A stretch of 64,000 nt of DNA, from assembly GCA_041392505.1 (NCBI GenBank), contig JAWKLX010000026.1:1-64000 (forward strand). The letters are read 5' to 3'. This stretch comes from UBA6168 sp041392505. Lineage in GTDB: Bacteria; Bacteroidota; Bacteroidia; Chitinophagales; Saprospiraceae. A program made the translations under genes and the position numbers. Below the pieces are notes generated by a model, which was given only the letters and a program-made list of their open reading frames with translations, did no database searches and was not told the DNA's origin. This document shows, piece after piece, positions 8,125 through 18,277 of the stretch (positions within the stretch are counted from its first letter, which is position 1; every line of letters starts with the position of its first letter).

Positions 8125-8201
8125 AATGTAAAATGTAGAATGTAGAACTAAGCAGCGGGCATTTGAGACAATTCTACATTTTACATTTTACATTCTACAT
8201 T
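8118..8201. repeat. Palindrome built from AAAATGT/TAGAATG words
   Basis: Left arm 8118-8147 and right arm 8171-8201 are near-complementary runs of 7-bp words (TGTAAAA, TGTAGAA). It lies between convergent genes, starts at the end of the membrane-protein gene, and may terminate both transcripts. The unit is the same as in the tandem repeat at 1451. Confidence 0.65.
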
Positions 8202-8207
8202 ATCCAA

Positions 8208-9425
8208 TCAATTCGCCATCATCGCTTTTTTTGCCTTCAATTTTGCTTTCAGCTCCTGATAATATTGTTGCAATAATTTCCTCGAAATCATCACTTTCAT
8301 AATTTCATTCGTGCCTGCATAAATGCGGCTCACCCGGGCGTTGGCATAGCGGCGGGCAATCGGATATTCCCACATATAACCATAGCCACCAAAGAGTTGC
8401 AAACATTCGTCAAGGGCTTTGGCCTCCATTTCGGTCGCCCCGTATTTAGCCATAGAAGCCGTTTCGGGGGTCAACTTTTTCTCCATTTGCAACTGCACGC
8501 ATTTATCGATAAAGCATTGGTAGGCTTGGAGTTGGGTAGCGATTTCCGCCAATTTAAACTGGGTGTTTTGAAACGCAGCGATAGGCTGTTTGAAGGCTGT
8601 GCGCTGCTCCACGTATTCTACCGTTTCGTCAATGGCCCCCTCCACGGAGGCAATGGACTGTTGGGCAACGATGAGGCGCTCCCGTGGCAATTCCATCATC
8701 ATATATTTGAAACCCATGCCCTCTTCGCCGATGAGATTTTCTTTCGGCACCTTCACATTATCGAAAAACAGCTCGCAGGTATCGCTTTCTTTCAAACCAA
8801 TTTTCTTCAATGGTTGACCTTTGGTAAATCCTTCCGCACTGGCATCAACAAGGAGCAGGCTCGTGCCTTCCTGTGGCGTGCCCGGCCGGGTCTTGCAAGC
8901 GACGATGCAAAAATCGGCAGTGTAGCCAATGGTGATAAATGTCTTCGAACCGTTCAACAACCAATGGTCGCCCTGATCCACCGCATTCGTTTTGATGGCT
9001 TGCACATCGCTGCCCGTACTGGGTTCGGTCATGCCGAGCGATCCGATACACTCCCCTTTTGCCATTGGGGGGAGGTATTTTCTTTTGATGTCCTCCGAGC
9101 CGTATTTGGCAATATAATGCGCAACGATGCCTGAGTGCATCGAAATGCCGGGCGCTGCTGCCCCCAACCGAGCAAATTCTTCCACCAACAAAGAGCTGAA
9201 AGAAAAATCGAGCCCGCCACCTCCGTATTCTTCGGGCAGATCAATGTTGAGCAGGCCGAGCTCGCCCGCTTTTAGCCACGCCGATTTGTCCACATGGCCT
9301 TGTTCCTCCCATTCCTCCCGGAAGGGTTCTATGTGTTGCTTAAAATATTGCTGAATGACTTCTTTGAGCATTTGGTGCTCTTCGGATTGGTAGAGATCCC
9401 GGGAAATTTTTAGATGGTTGAACAT
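8208..9425 (-). CDS. Acyl-CoA dehydrogenase
   Basis: 405 residues, full family length. It oxidises acyl-CoA to 2-enoyl-CoA with FAD. Visible family signatures: AMTEPSTGSD-type motif as GMTEPSTGSDVQAIKT, the flavin motif WLLNGSKTFITIGYTADF, and C-terminal QLFGGYGYMWEYPIARRYAN followed by RIYAGTNEIMK. In medium- and short-chain enzymes the catalytic Glu sits at the Ala of YAGT, so it is absent there. A Glu in ELPRERLIVA matches the position used by long-chain and isovaleryl-type enzymes, which suggests that subclass. It is convergent with the membrane-protein gene and divergent from the enoyl-CoA hydratase gene. Confidence 0.95.
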   Translation of the reverse strand: MFNHLKISRDLYQSEEHQMLKEVIQQYFKQHIEPFREEWEEQGHVDKSAWLKAGELGLLNIDLPEEYGGGGLDFSFSSLLVEEFARLGAAAPGISMHSGIVAHYIAKYGSEDIKRKYLPPMAKGECIGSLGMTEPSTGSDVQAIKTNAVDQGDHWLLNGSKTFITIGYTADFCIVACKTRPGTPQEGTSLLLVDASAEGFTKGQPLKKIGLKESDTCELFFDNVKVPKENLIGEEGMGFKYMMMELPRERLIVAQQSIASVEGAIDETVEYVEQRTAFKQPIAAFQNTQFKLAEIATQLQAYQCFIDKCVQLQMEKKLTPETASMAKYGATEMEAKALDECLQLFGGYGYMWEYPIARRYANARVSRIYAGTNEIMKVMISRKLLQQYYQELKAKLKAKKAMMAN

Positions 9426-9597
9426 GACTAATGGTTGATGAATGATAAATGTTAGCGGTTCGTAAAAGTAAAATCATTTTGCTAAATAAACAGGAGAGGG
9501 GGTGCATTTCCATACTTTTGGGCAAACGTATTACCGAACGCCCATTCTGGAAGATTTGCTTTTTCCAAACAAGAATTCGGAAATAAATCATTCAATC

Positions 9598-10347
9598 ATG
9601 TCCTACACTCAAATTATTTTAGAAAAACACCACCACACTGCCTGGATCAAACTCAACCGACCTGACAAATTGAACGCCCTCACACCGACCATGCTGCGGG
9701 AGTGGAAAGTGGCCCTGAAAGATTTGGAGGACGATCCCGATTGCCGGGTCATCGTCGTGACCGGGGAAGGACGGGCTTTCTCCGCCGGGGTAGATTTAGA
9801 TTTTTTTAAAAACGAAAAAGTTACGCCGGGCAACCCATTCCATGCACTGGGCCTGGAAGTGATGCACCTCCTCGAATCCTCTTCCAAACCCAACATTGCC
9901 ATGGTCAACGGTTTTTGCTTCACGGGCGCCATGGAACTGATGATGGCTTTTGATCTGATCGTTGCCGCCGACGAAGCCAAGATCGGCGACACCCACACCA
10001 AATGGGGCATCCCTCCTAAATGGGGTATGACCCAACGGCTGCAAAACCAAGTGGGCATTCGCAAAGCCAAAGAATTGTCGTTTACCGCCGAAGCCATTTC
10101 TGGAAAAGAGGCCGCCCGGATCGGCCTCGCCAACCAATCCGTCCCATTGGCGGAACTAAAAACCACCGTGGAAGCTTTGGCGGAGAAAATTGTTAAAAAC
10201 AGCGCCCAAGGCTTGGCATTGGTGAAACACCTGTACCAATTCGGCAACTTGCACTCCCTGAAGGAAGGCATCCAATATGAAATGGATTATGAGGTGGACA
10301 TCTCGGATAAAAGGGAGGCATTGGTTGATTTTAAGAAGAATATTTGA
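9598..10347 (+). CDS. Enoyl-CoA hydratase/isomerase family protein
   Basis: 249 residues from ATG 9598 (MSYTQIILEKHHH); an upstream in-frame extension to 9502 looks non-coding. Crotonase fold: LNRPDKLNALTPTMLREW, the oxyanion-hole motif GRAFSAGVDLDFF, and GAMELMMAFDLIVAADEAKIGD. The first catalytic Glu of crotonase aligns with the Glu of GAMEL. The second (usually in a QPEI context) is replaced by the THT of GDTHTKWG, so the exact reaction may not be classical hydration. It lies in a beta-oxidation context. Confidence 0.9.
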   Translation: MSYTQIILEKHHHTAWIKLNRPDKLNALTPTMLREWKVALKDLEDDPDCRVIVVTGEGRAFSAGVDLDFFKNEKVTPGNPFHALGLEVMHLLESSSKPNIAMVNGFCFTGAMELMMAFDLIVAADEAKIGDTHTKWGIPPKWGMTQRLQNQVGIRKAKELSFTAEAISGKEAARIGLANQSVPLAELKTTVEALAEKIVKNSAQGLALVKHLYQFGNLHSLKEGIQYEMDYEVDISDKREALVDFKKNI

Positions 10348-10350
10348 GGG

Positions 10351-10576
10351 GTTTCTTCCGACAGGGCGGGAATTGTAGGACCAAAAATAAGTTTTTAAAA
10401 ATTCCTTTTCGCTGGGAGACCGGAGGTTGCAAAACCTCCTCTACCCAGGCCCTTTACTATCGTTGGATTGCTGCCATGAAACGAATGTAGAGGAGGTTTT
10501 GCAACCTCCGGCTTATTTACAAGAAATAATAATTTTCAATTTGCCTCCCTACAATTCCCGCCCTGTCGGAAGAAAC
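10351..10576. mobile_element. Family A nested-palindrome element, copy 1 (MITE-like)
   Basis: Perfect 29-bp outer inverted repeats at 10351-10379 and 10548-10576. Nested inside is a second perfect pair of 25-bp arms (10420-10444 and 10487-10511) carrying GGAGGTTGCAAAACCTCC, itself almost palindromic. The interior (AATAAGTTTTTA, TTTTCGCTGG, GCCATGAAACGAA, AAGAAATAATA) recurs at 52870-53066 and partly at 54062-54190. No transposase is encoded. A small non-autonomous element or a folded RNA are both possible; target-site duplications were not found by eye. Confidence 0.75.
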
Positions 10577-10695
10577 GAGAAAACCAAATACACCAATATA
10601 AATCGCCATCCCTCGCCGTCTCCAAATAATAATTTTGCCATCCCACCTATTTCCGATATTTTCGCACAATTCATTTCATCTAAACCATCCAAACA

Positions 10696-12384
10696 ATGAG
10701 CAAGGGCAACCAATATGAAAACCTCCGTACGCAACTTGAGTATTTCTATCAATGGGAAAAAGAACGGCCCAACCAAGTATTCCTCCGCCAGCCTTTTGGC
10801 GACACCTGGAAGACCGTAACCTTTGCCGAGGCAGGCCAAATTGCCCGGCGCATGGTGACCACCTTGCAAAACATGGGGTTGAAAAAAGGCGACCACATCA
10901 GCATTGTTTCCAAAAATTGTTACCACTGGGTATTAGCCGATCTGGCCATCATGATGGGCGGTTTTGTGTCCACTCCTTTTTATGCTAATTTGTCAAAAGA
11001 ACAAATGGCCGAGGTGTTGGAGTTGAGCGATACCAAAGCCGTTTTTGTGGGAAAACTGGACACGTGGGACAATATCGACCAAGGCATCCCAAAAGGATTT
11101 CCCATTATCCGTTTCCCACATTATGAAGGAAATGCCAAAGTAACCCGTGGCGCCGACTGGGACGAACTCATCAAAATCAACAAACCTTTTACGGGTGAAT
11201 ACCTGCCCGACCTGAACGATACGTGGTCGATCCTGTTTACCTCCGGCACGACCGGCACACCTAAAGGCGTGGTGCATACCTACAAGAATGTGGGCCTTGT
11301 GATCCGCAACGAGGAAATATTTGACACCTTGAAAGGCATGTCAACCAAAGAGCCGACTTTTTTCTCCTTCCTCCCGCTCAACCACATTGCCGAACGGGCC
11401 GCCGTAGAATTGGGCGCTTTCATGACGGGCGGCTCGATCTCCTTTGCCGAATCGCTTGATACGTTTGCCAAAAATTTGCAGGAGACCCAACCGACTCTCT
11501 TCTTTGCCGTGCCTCGGATTTGGACCAAATTTATGCTCGGCATTTTGCAAAAAATGCCGCAAGAGAAGTTGGAGAAAATGCTCAAAATCCCCATCGTTTC
11601 CAGCTTGGTCAAGAAGAAAATCAAAAAGGGGCTGGGGCTTTCCCGTGCCAGTCTCGTCATGACCGGCGCCTCCATTACGCCGGAATCCACGAAGCAGTTT
11701 TTCCGAAAATTGGGCATCAACCTGCGGGAAGTCTATGGCATGACCGAGAACTTCGGCGGCTTCACCCTCATGCCCGAACACGGCCACAAAGCCAATACCG
11801 TCGGCGTCCCGTTCCCGAATGCTGAAGGCCGCACCGACCCCGAAACGGGCGAGATTTTGATGAAATTGCCGTGGATGATGAAAGGCTATTACAAAGACCC
11901 CGAGCTGACCGCCGAAGTGTTGGTGGATGGCTGGCTGCACACGGGCGACAAAGGCATCATGGACGAAGAAGGCTATCTCAAAATCGTGGGGCGGGTGAAG
12001 GATGCGTTCAAGACGGCCAAGGGCAAATTCATTGTTCCAACGACCATTGAGGAAAAATTCAGTGGCAGCGACCTGATCGAACAAATCTGCGTGGCGGGCA
12101 TCGGCTGCCCGCAACCTGTGGCGCTGGTCAACCTCTCCGAAATTGGGCAGAAAATGGATAAGACTTTTGTTACCCAAACCTTGCAGGAACAATTGGCCGC
12201 CGTCAACCAAGCCCTTCACGGGCACGAAGTCGTCTCTACGATCGTGGTCGCCAAAGAGCCTTGGTCGCCGGATAACAACTTGCTCACACCGACCTTAAAA
12301 ATCCGGCGTGGCAGCATCGATGAGCGGTATATGGCGAAATATGCGGCGTGGCACGAGGATCGGGAACAGGTGATCTGGGAGTAA
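10696..12384 (+). CDS. Long-chain acyl-CoA synthetase (AMP-forming)
   Basis: 562 residues from ATG 10696. It activates fatty acids to acyl-CoA with ATP. Adenylate-forming motifs: ILFTSGTTGTPKGVVHTYKN (P-loop), REVYGMTENFGG, GWLHTGDKGIMDEEGYLKI and GRVKDAFKTAKGKFIVP. The layout matches long-chain enzymes of the FadD15/eukaryotic ACSL type, in which the C-terminal Lys loop differs from the FadD type. It can feed both the WS/DGAT and the beta-oxidation genes nearby. Confidence 0.93.
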   Translation: MSKGNQYENLRTQLEYFYQWEKERPNQVFLRQPFGDTWKTVTFAEAGQIARRMVTTLQNMGLKKGDHISIVSKNCYHWVLADLAIMMGGFVSTPFYANLSKEQMAEVLELSDTKAVFVGKLDTWDNIDQGIPKGFPIIRFPHYEGNAKVTRGADWDELIKINKPFTGEYLPDLNDTWSILFTSGTTGTPKGVVHTYKNVGLVIRNEEIFDTLKGMSTKEPTFFSFLPLNHIAERAAVELGAFMTGGSISFAESLDTFAKNLQETQPTLFFAVPRIWTKFMLGILQKMPQEKLEKMLKIPIVSSLVKKKIKKGLGLSRASLVMTGASITPESTKQFFRKLGINLREVYGMTENFGGFTLMPEHGHKANTVGVPFPNAEGRTDPETGEILMKLPWMMKGYYKDPELTAEVLVDGWLHTGDKGIMDEEGYLKIVGRVKDAFKTAKGKFIVPTTIEEKFSGSDLIEQICVAGIGCPQPVALVNLSEIGQKMDKTFVTQTLQEQLAAVNQALHGHEVVSTIVVAKEPWSPDNNLLTPTLKIRRGSIDERYMAKYAAWHEDREQVIWE

Positions 12385-12387
12385 GTG

Positions 12388-12560
12388 TAAAGGTCCGATA
12401 TGAAGACCGGTCTTGCCCCACCAACGCCCTTGCTTTACTGGGCGACAGCGAACCAATATTGGGTGTTATACCGATGGAAGAAATGGATTTGTGGGTTAGT
12501 CCGACCCGGAACATACCCACCCCAATCCACCCGGAGGGGCCGGTTAGGTTGCTCAAATAA
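12388..12560 (+). pseudogene. C-terminal remnant of a clan AA (retropepsin-like) aspartic protease gene
   Basis: Right after the acyl-CoA synthetase stop, another frame encodes about 57 residues with the conserved tail of small retroviral-type aspartic proteases: RYEDRSCPTNALALLGDSEP, then LGVIPMEEMDLWVSPTRN and PIHPEGPV. The N-terminal half with the catalytic DTGA motif is absent. This is a 5'-truncated fragment marking the left border of the accessory island, and probably a deletion or insertion junction. Confidence 0.65.
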
Positions 12561-13139
12561 TGCCGAAAATCAATAGGGAAGCATCCGTATTTTTTTTAAC
12601 CAAACCGAAAAACTGTTTCACCTATTATTTTTTATAAATTGAAAGTAGTAATTTAGCGAGTATTTATTACAAACGAAATAATTTCAACTTGTTATAAATT
12701 GTGAAATATTCTAAAATGAACTTTATTCTATAGTTGGAATACTAGCCATTTGGCTAAACGAGTATTGCCAAGTTATGAACAATGAATGAAAAATACCAAT
12801 AGAATATATAGAATCACTCCAAGCCCCTCAAATTTGGATATAATAAAAATGAAATTGAAGAATTCGCAATCTTGAAAAATAGATAAGATGTATAAATAAC
12901 TATCATTCTCCTTTCTATTAATTCTTATCCCCGTCATAATTTTAGCATTTTTCAACCTCCATTAGCTGAAAACAATGACGATGGTTTTCCCCTTGCATTA
13001 GGATTTACTTATTGTTGGTCTTTAATTTTTGCATCCCAACAGGAATAATATGGATGCTTTTTAACGGATTATTTGAAAAATTTGAAAAATTAATTTTAAA
13101 GAAAAGAAATTGAAATCTACACAAACATCAATTGTTTTA

Positions 13140-13880
13140 TTAAATATAACGATAGGCTGGCAGAGAGAGTATGAATCGAAAAACAGCAAATTCACTTCAG
13201 ATTGCATAAGTTTGATGTCGTTTTAACAGAGTATGGAAAAGAAAATTATAAATGCAATTAAAGGCATTGCCGGATGATAAATAAAAAACAATTGCACTTG
13301 TAAACACAAAAAACATTTTAGATTTCAATGAAATAAGACCGTATCAGTTTCAGATTATCTTTTGAGATTAGAAAAATTGAACCGCAAAGAATTCACAAAG
13401 GAATTAAGCATGGGAATTCACAAAGGATACAGCAACGGACTTTACAGAATATTTATGCTTAATGTTGCGAAATTGCGAGGATAAATTGCACAGAAAACAA
13501 AAAGGACTACCCAAAATAGGTGAAGGATGGTTAAGAGACGAGTTGTTTATAAAATAAAGAGAACTTTATAGATAAAACAGTTATTCACAAGGGCAACCTA
13601 TATATGGCTGGAATGCGTCAATCGTTTATGATATATATTTCCCAATTGAAAACATTGCTATCGAATATCAAGGAGAACAACACTACAAGCCGATGAAGCT
13701 TTTGAGTCAACAGGAAAATTTTAAAACAAAAGAGATAATATTAAAAGATTAAAATGCGAGAATAATGGATGCGCCCTTATCGAAGTTCCTCAATCATGAT
13801 TAGAACCGTTAGAGTTTGATAAATGATGGATGAAAAAGAGCCATTTTGGTTAAAAGAGTGAAACCAAGTAAAATCAGAAA
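13140..13880 (+). pseudogene. Broken gene, restriction-endonuclease-fold-like remnant
   Basis: No long frame exists, but shifting frames recover a coherent product: PKIGEGWL, then YIWLE, FPIENIAIEYQGEQHYKP, and KRDNIKRLKCENNGCALIEV. The core hydrophobic-IEYQGEQHY motif is seen in proteins with a Vsr/PD-(D/E)XK-type nuclease fold. Several single-base shifts and stops separate the pieces, so it is not functional as read. The upstream stretch 12561-13140 is AT-rich; it shows a possible membrane-segment fragment near 12900 and otherwise nothing recognisable. Possible decayed recombination-site words (GCTAACGATCTTA) follow near 13950. Confidence 0.5.
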
Positions 13881-13974
13881 AATATAATGAAACACTGTTC
13901 ATAACACTGCGCCAACTGACCTAATAGCAACAAAAGCTGGGCACGTCATAAACGCTAACGATCTTATCAATTAA

Positions 13975-14890
13975 AAAAAGAAAATGGGACAAAGTACAGC
14001 AATGAAGAATGGTATAAAAAGAGGTTGAAAAATATGTGTCTCAGAATATGGTGAAATTCCTCCTCATTGGGTAATATTTCCCAAATTCGCATCCTTATAT
14101 AATGGAATTGAATGGGAGGGAGGTGTTGAAACATTTGTAATGGTCTTTCAATTGGTTGAAGATAATTACAAAGACGAAAAAAACGAAAGTTGAATTTTTT
14201 CATAAATATCCGCCACCGCGAGGTGGTTTAGGAAGTATATTTCCTACATCTGGGAAAATACGCCAATGGAAGAATTCGAAAGAAATCTGAATACCACAAA
14301 AAATGAAAGATTTGAGATTTTGCCGAAACAGAAAAATATCTTTCTGATTTAGAAGACCCTAAATGGTTGAAGTTTGAATAAAAATGGAAAAAAAATATTA
14401 CAAAAAGAAATGGAATGAAACAGAGGAGACGAATTGATTCGTGGGGAACATCTCTATGGTATTTTGAAATTGGAAGATAATTACATAACTCGACAATTGG
14501 AAATTTATAAAGCGGAAATAGATTAAAATAATATCATTCTGATAAGAAATTTGATGACTATGAAGTTTAGGAACAGAACCTTTAGACGTAATTGAATTTA
14601 AAATTTAGAAATTGAGAAGATTGAATTTGAAGAAAGAATGGAATAAGTCGAACCTAAAAGAACATAAAGGAAATCCTTGATTAATTTCGGAATACCTTGC
14701 AAACCATTATGACCAAAGATTTAGGACAACATTGTTTTAATTTAAAGATAATGAGTTTAAGAACAGAAGAAAATCAGAAAAAGAAAATTATACAATGAGA
14801 AGATATTCATTGAGATTCTGACGCAATTTGCAAAGAATAAAAAGTCAATTGGAAAGATTTGAAGAATTTCAAAAAATAAAAAAAAGAAAA
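13975..14890 (+). pseudogene. Broken cassette gene(s) of unknown function
   Basis: Frames switch repeatedly. Readable pieces include VSEYGEIPPHWVIFPKFASL, YNGIEWEGG, RKYISYIWENTPMEEFERN, RQLEIYK and EPLDVIEFKNLEIEKIEFEE. The pieces look like one or two small cytosolic proteins with no recognised family. Stops and single-base shifts occur about every 60-150 bases. Confidence 0.4.
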
Positions 14891-14895
14891 CTGAT

Positions 14896-14967
14896 GCTAA
14901 CAACGTATATATGACGGTCATGCCCAGCAAAAGTGGTCACCGCATATACGAACCATTCCGCACAACC
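14896..14967 (+). repeat. attC-like site 1
   Basis: It begins GCTAACAACG and folds through CGTATATATGACGGT pairing with ACCGCATATACG. It ends TTCCGCACAACC, a worn version of the 3' word seen at 16282 (CGTTGTGTGCAACC). It lies between two decayed coding blocks. Confidence 0.5.
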
Positions 14968-15039
14968 AAAAAGAAAAAAAAACAGTAGATCAAGTAATTG
15001 AAAATCGGTTAAAAAAAAGTTTCGATTAAGAAGAATGGC

Positions 15040-16190
15040 ATTGGAGCCAATGTGGAAATATTGTTAGAAAAGAAACGGATAACTCGCAAAGAAGAAATCA
15101 AAAAGTTACTTTTAATTTGCCAGATTTATCGGTTCAAAAAGATTGTGATTACTGGAAGAAAGATAAAATTGATTACGACCCCGAAATCATTAATTGAAGA
15201 TTTTGAAAATAACACAGCTTTGAAGGTGCAAGCCTTGATGAAGAAGTCAAAGAAGTCTATGATATTTACAAGCAATCAAAAAAGCGAAGGAAATATCAAG
15301 AAATGACTGAGTGGTAATTGAAATTGGAAGGAAATTTATATGGAGGAACAGGTGAATACAGTAAATGGACATTAACTGTAACAATGAAGTTTGAAAATAA
15401 TGGAAAAAATTAATTGTCAGTTAGATTTGGCAAAATTAGAAAAATCGTATTCAAGAACCTCATGGTTGGGAATCAGAAGAAGAGAAATCGTTTTGAATAA
15501 AAGAAAGTAAATAAAAGAAGCTGGCGGAACAAAGTGTAGCTGTCCATTTCGGGCAAAAGCCCGCAACATTAAAACTACACAGGACGATTAACAGAGTCAA
15601 GCAAAAAAACAAAAAGCGAATGGCAATACTTGGCAATTTCAGTGGTGGTAATTCCGAAAAAGGAGTTCTTGAAAAATTCGGGAAATACCCGATACGGTTG
15701 AAATAGATTACGAAGAACGAACCGAACATTTTCATTTTAAAGAGGAAAAGAAGGATTAATCAGAAGAAGAAGATGATGAATTTAAGATGCGTGTTGAGAT
15801 TGGTGTGATTCGACAATTTTCAATAATCAAGAAATAATTCATCAAATAAAGACAAAAGTAAGAAAAACAGTACGGGAGAGATACTTTCGTGAATTGGAAA
15901 TTTAATAACGGCAAAGTAGATAATGATACTCAATATCAATAATGAAGAAACAGGCAAAATTGAAATAATTAGATTTCGAGCTGATTTAAGAAGATGAATT
16001 GAAGTTTTAAGAGAGATGATTGAATTGGCCGAGAACTACGATTGGCTTTTAATGGATATGAGGAATTTTTGGTCGAACCAAAATTCCGTGAAGTTGCAGA
16101 AATTGATTAAGAATTCAGATTCGTATAAATTCTTGAAAGACCCTCTCAAATTTTTGACATAGATGTGGGAGAAGGAAAAATAAAAAATAG
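15040..16190 (+). pseudogene. Broken cassette gene(s) of unknown function
   Basis: Readable pieces include KDCDYWKKDKIDYDPEIIN, ENNTALKVQA, EVKEVYDIYKQSKKRRKYQE, WTLTVTMKFENNGK and, further on, AILGNFSGGNSEKGVLEKFG and RTEHFHFKEEKKD. They read as small Lys/Glu-rich soluble proteins; no family is recognised. Multiple frameshifts are present. Confidence 0.35.
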
Positions 16191-16210
16191 AATAAAAAAA
16201 GAAGCCGAAC

Positions 16211-16282
16211 CACCAACAAAAGTGCAGTCGGCAATTGCCAGCAAGCCCAATACACCGCCGGCGTCGGACGTTGTGTGCAACC
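16211..16282 (+). repeat. attC-like site 2
   Basis: It begins CACCAACAAAAGTGCAG and ends GGACGTTGTGTGCAACC, with a partly paired middle (GTCGGCAATTGCC, GCCGGCGTCGG). The end words correspond to those of the sites at 20477 and 21607. Confidence 0.5.
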
Positions 16283-16365
16283 GAAAAAAGAAAAAAATGC
16301 CTTGTCATTCAGATTATCGAAATTAACCAACCAATATTGAATCCAGGTTGACAACGATTTACAAT

Positions 16366-16906
16366 ATTCATGATGATTTTAAAAGGAGAATTCAAACAAT
16401 TTATATATGCTCATCCTAAAAATCTATGAAACAAGAATGCGATAAAAGAAGATTAGATATGAAAATAGGATTTATGCAAAATTTTTGCAAGTAAGGACTA
16501 AAGTGCAGAAATTACTGGTTTAAACTATGTTACACAGAGGTGGTGGTTGAATCATCAAATTGAAGATTATAAAAGAATAAATTCAAAGAAAATGGAACAA
16601 AACGGATTTGAAGCTTAAGACTATTTACCGTTATGATTGGACTAATTCATAAAACAGGATTTCTTGAATCATATAATCGAGGATGCATTTAATAAAGTTG
16701 AAGAAAGATTTGAGAATTTCAATAATGAACAAAATGCTGAATGGCAAATAAATATTACGAGATGTAGTTTTGTGCAAGTAATGTCTTCATTTGTGAACTG
16801 TTTTCAAATTGATATTCCTATAGATTCATGGAAAGGAGAGTTAAATGATACAATAATTTTCAAAGAATATAATAAGAGTAATGATTTCTGGAAAATACAT
16901 TGAGTG
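16366..16906 (+). pseudogene. Broken cassette gene, unknown function
   Basis: An initial piece (ILKGEFKQFIYAHPKN) and an open stretch at 16664-16903 (IIEDAFNKVEERFENFNNEQ, RCSFVQVMSSFVNCFQIDIP) are in different frames with stops between. No family is recognised. The following stretch to 17125 holds more decayed coding sequence. Confidence 0.35.
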
Positions 16907-17125
16907 AATCATTTCATTGATTGGATTTCATTTGCTGACCGGACACATTAAAAAGATATTTTGAAAAAATATATTCATGTCGTTCATCCACCAAATAAAG
17001 CACGAACGTATTTTGAAGCGTTGGAGACAAGAACTGAAATAGGAAAGAACTTAGTTTTCACAATCAATGATTCAAGTACTTAATAAAGATTTTGACCAAA
17101 ATTAAAAATCAATTACTACGAATAA

Positions 17126-17190
17126 CACAACAAAGGCTAAAATGTTCATGGCTATGCGCCGCTACGCCATTAGCCAGGCCGCTACAACAA
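17126..17190 (+). repeat. attC-like site 3 with GGCTATGCGCC core
   Basis: It starts CACAACAAAGGCTAAAATG, has the core GGCTATGCGCCGCTACGCC, then CATTAGCC pairing with the GGCTAA word on the left. It is nearly identical in its core to the site at 18200. A new coding start follows 16 bases later. Confidence 0.6.
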
Positions 17191-17205
17191 AAAAAATTAA
17201 AAAAC

Positions 17206-18170
17206 ATGGATACAAAAAAATTGGAACTATTTTTCTTAATTGGAATCACAATTTTGATTGGAGCTTGGGTTTGCTGTAAATATATTTATGTCGGTCTTTT
17301 CCAATAAAGGACAATAAACTTTATCAGAATTTGCAAATGGGTAGACCCTAAATGTAAAGATAAGGGAACTCTAACTGTAAAGTAAACATAACTCTTTGAC
17401 TCAAGATTAGTAGACGATTTTAGAAATCAATATCCTTGTTGTGGTATCATTGATGGTGATTTGGTAATCTCTGGTAAAGATATTGAACATAATGGTTTAA
17501 AGTAAATGAAGAAAATTACAAAAAACTTCGACATAAAAAATAATCCCAATCTAAATAGCATCTCAGGACTAATTTATTTAACCGAAGTTGGAAGGAACAT
17601 AGAAATTGATAATAATCCCACAATTGGCAGAGATTGATGTTCTCGAAAATATTAGAAGCTTAGGGCAGGACATAGACATAAGAAATAATCAAAGTCTAAT
17701 TGAATTTCCAGACTTCAGGTATCTCAGAAATAAATCGTTCAATAATTCTAATTAATAATCAATCACTACAAAATATACAAAAAACCTTCCCCCAATAGAA
17801 TAAGAAGCGTAGAAAATAGAATCTACATCAATAACCTTCCAAATATCAAATTTTGGGATTAGAAAATATAGAATCAGTAGGAGAAAATTTAAGATTAGAG
17901 AAACCCTTCTCTATCCAGCATTGAGCATTTAAATAATTTCCAGTTTTTGGGTAGCAATGAAAAAGAGACTTACAAATGGCTAAGAACCCAGAATTAATAA
18001 GTTTAAATGGAATTCAATACAATGTAAGTATGGAATTCAGTTAAAAGTTGAAATACGAGAAAATGAATCTTTAGAAGATTGTGAATTCAATAATATTTGT
18101 ATGGCAATCAATAATGAAAATATCGAGATTATTTTGTATTCTAATCTTGGTAGTTGTTTAGATATGTAAC
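17206..18170 (+). pseudogene. Broken leucine-rich-repeat / receptor L-domain-like gene
   Basis: It starts with ATG 17206 and a hydrophobic N-terminus (LELFFLIGITILIGAWVC). After a frameshift, LRR-like units are readable: NNPNLNSISGLIYLTEVGRN, IEIDNNPTIG, LENIRSLGQDIDIRNNQSLI, EFPDFRYL and SLEDCEFNN. Frames change at least five times. It probably once encoded a membrane-anchored protein with an L-domain-like beta solenoid; it is now inactive. Confidence 0.5.
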
Positions 18171-18199
18171 TCTTTATCAAATAAGTGTGAATGAAAGAA

Positions 18200-18260
18200 G
18201 CCAACGAATAAAGGCTATAAAATGTTCATAGCGGCTATGCGCCGCTACGCCATTTTATAC
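18200..18260 (+). repeat. attC-like site 4 with GGCTATGCGCC core
   Basis: It starts GCCAACGAATAAAGGCTATA. AAATG and CATTTTAT pair, as do AGCGGC and GCCGCT around TATGC. The core GGCTATGCGCCGCTACGCC is shared with the site at 17126. The next gene starts at 18278. Confidence 0.6.
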
Positions 18261-18277
18261 TCAATTAAAAAATCAAA

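Noticed and set aside
10427..10699. 90-residue frame inside the family A element
   Set aside because: Lies entirely in palindromic non-coding DNA; no protein-like features.
11341..12225. 294-residue minus-strand frame opposite the acyl-CoA synthetase
   Set aside because: His/Phe/Arg-rich shadow of GC-rich codons in the sense gene.
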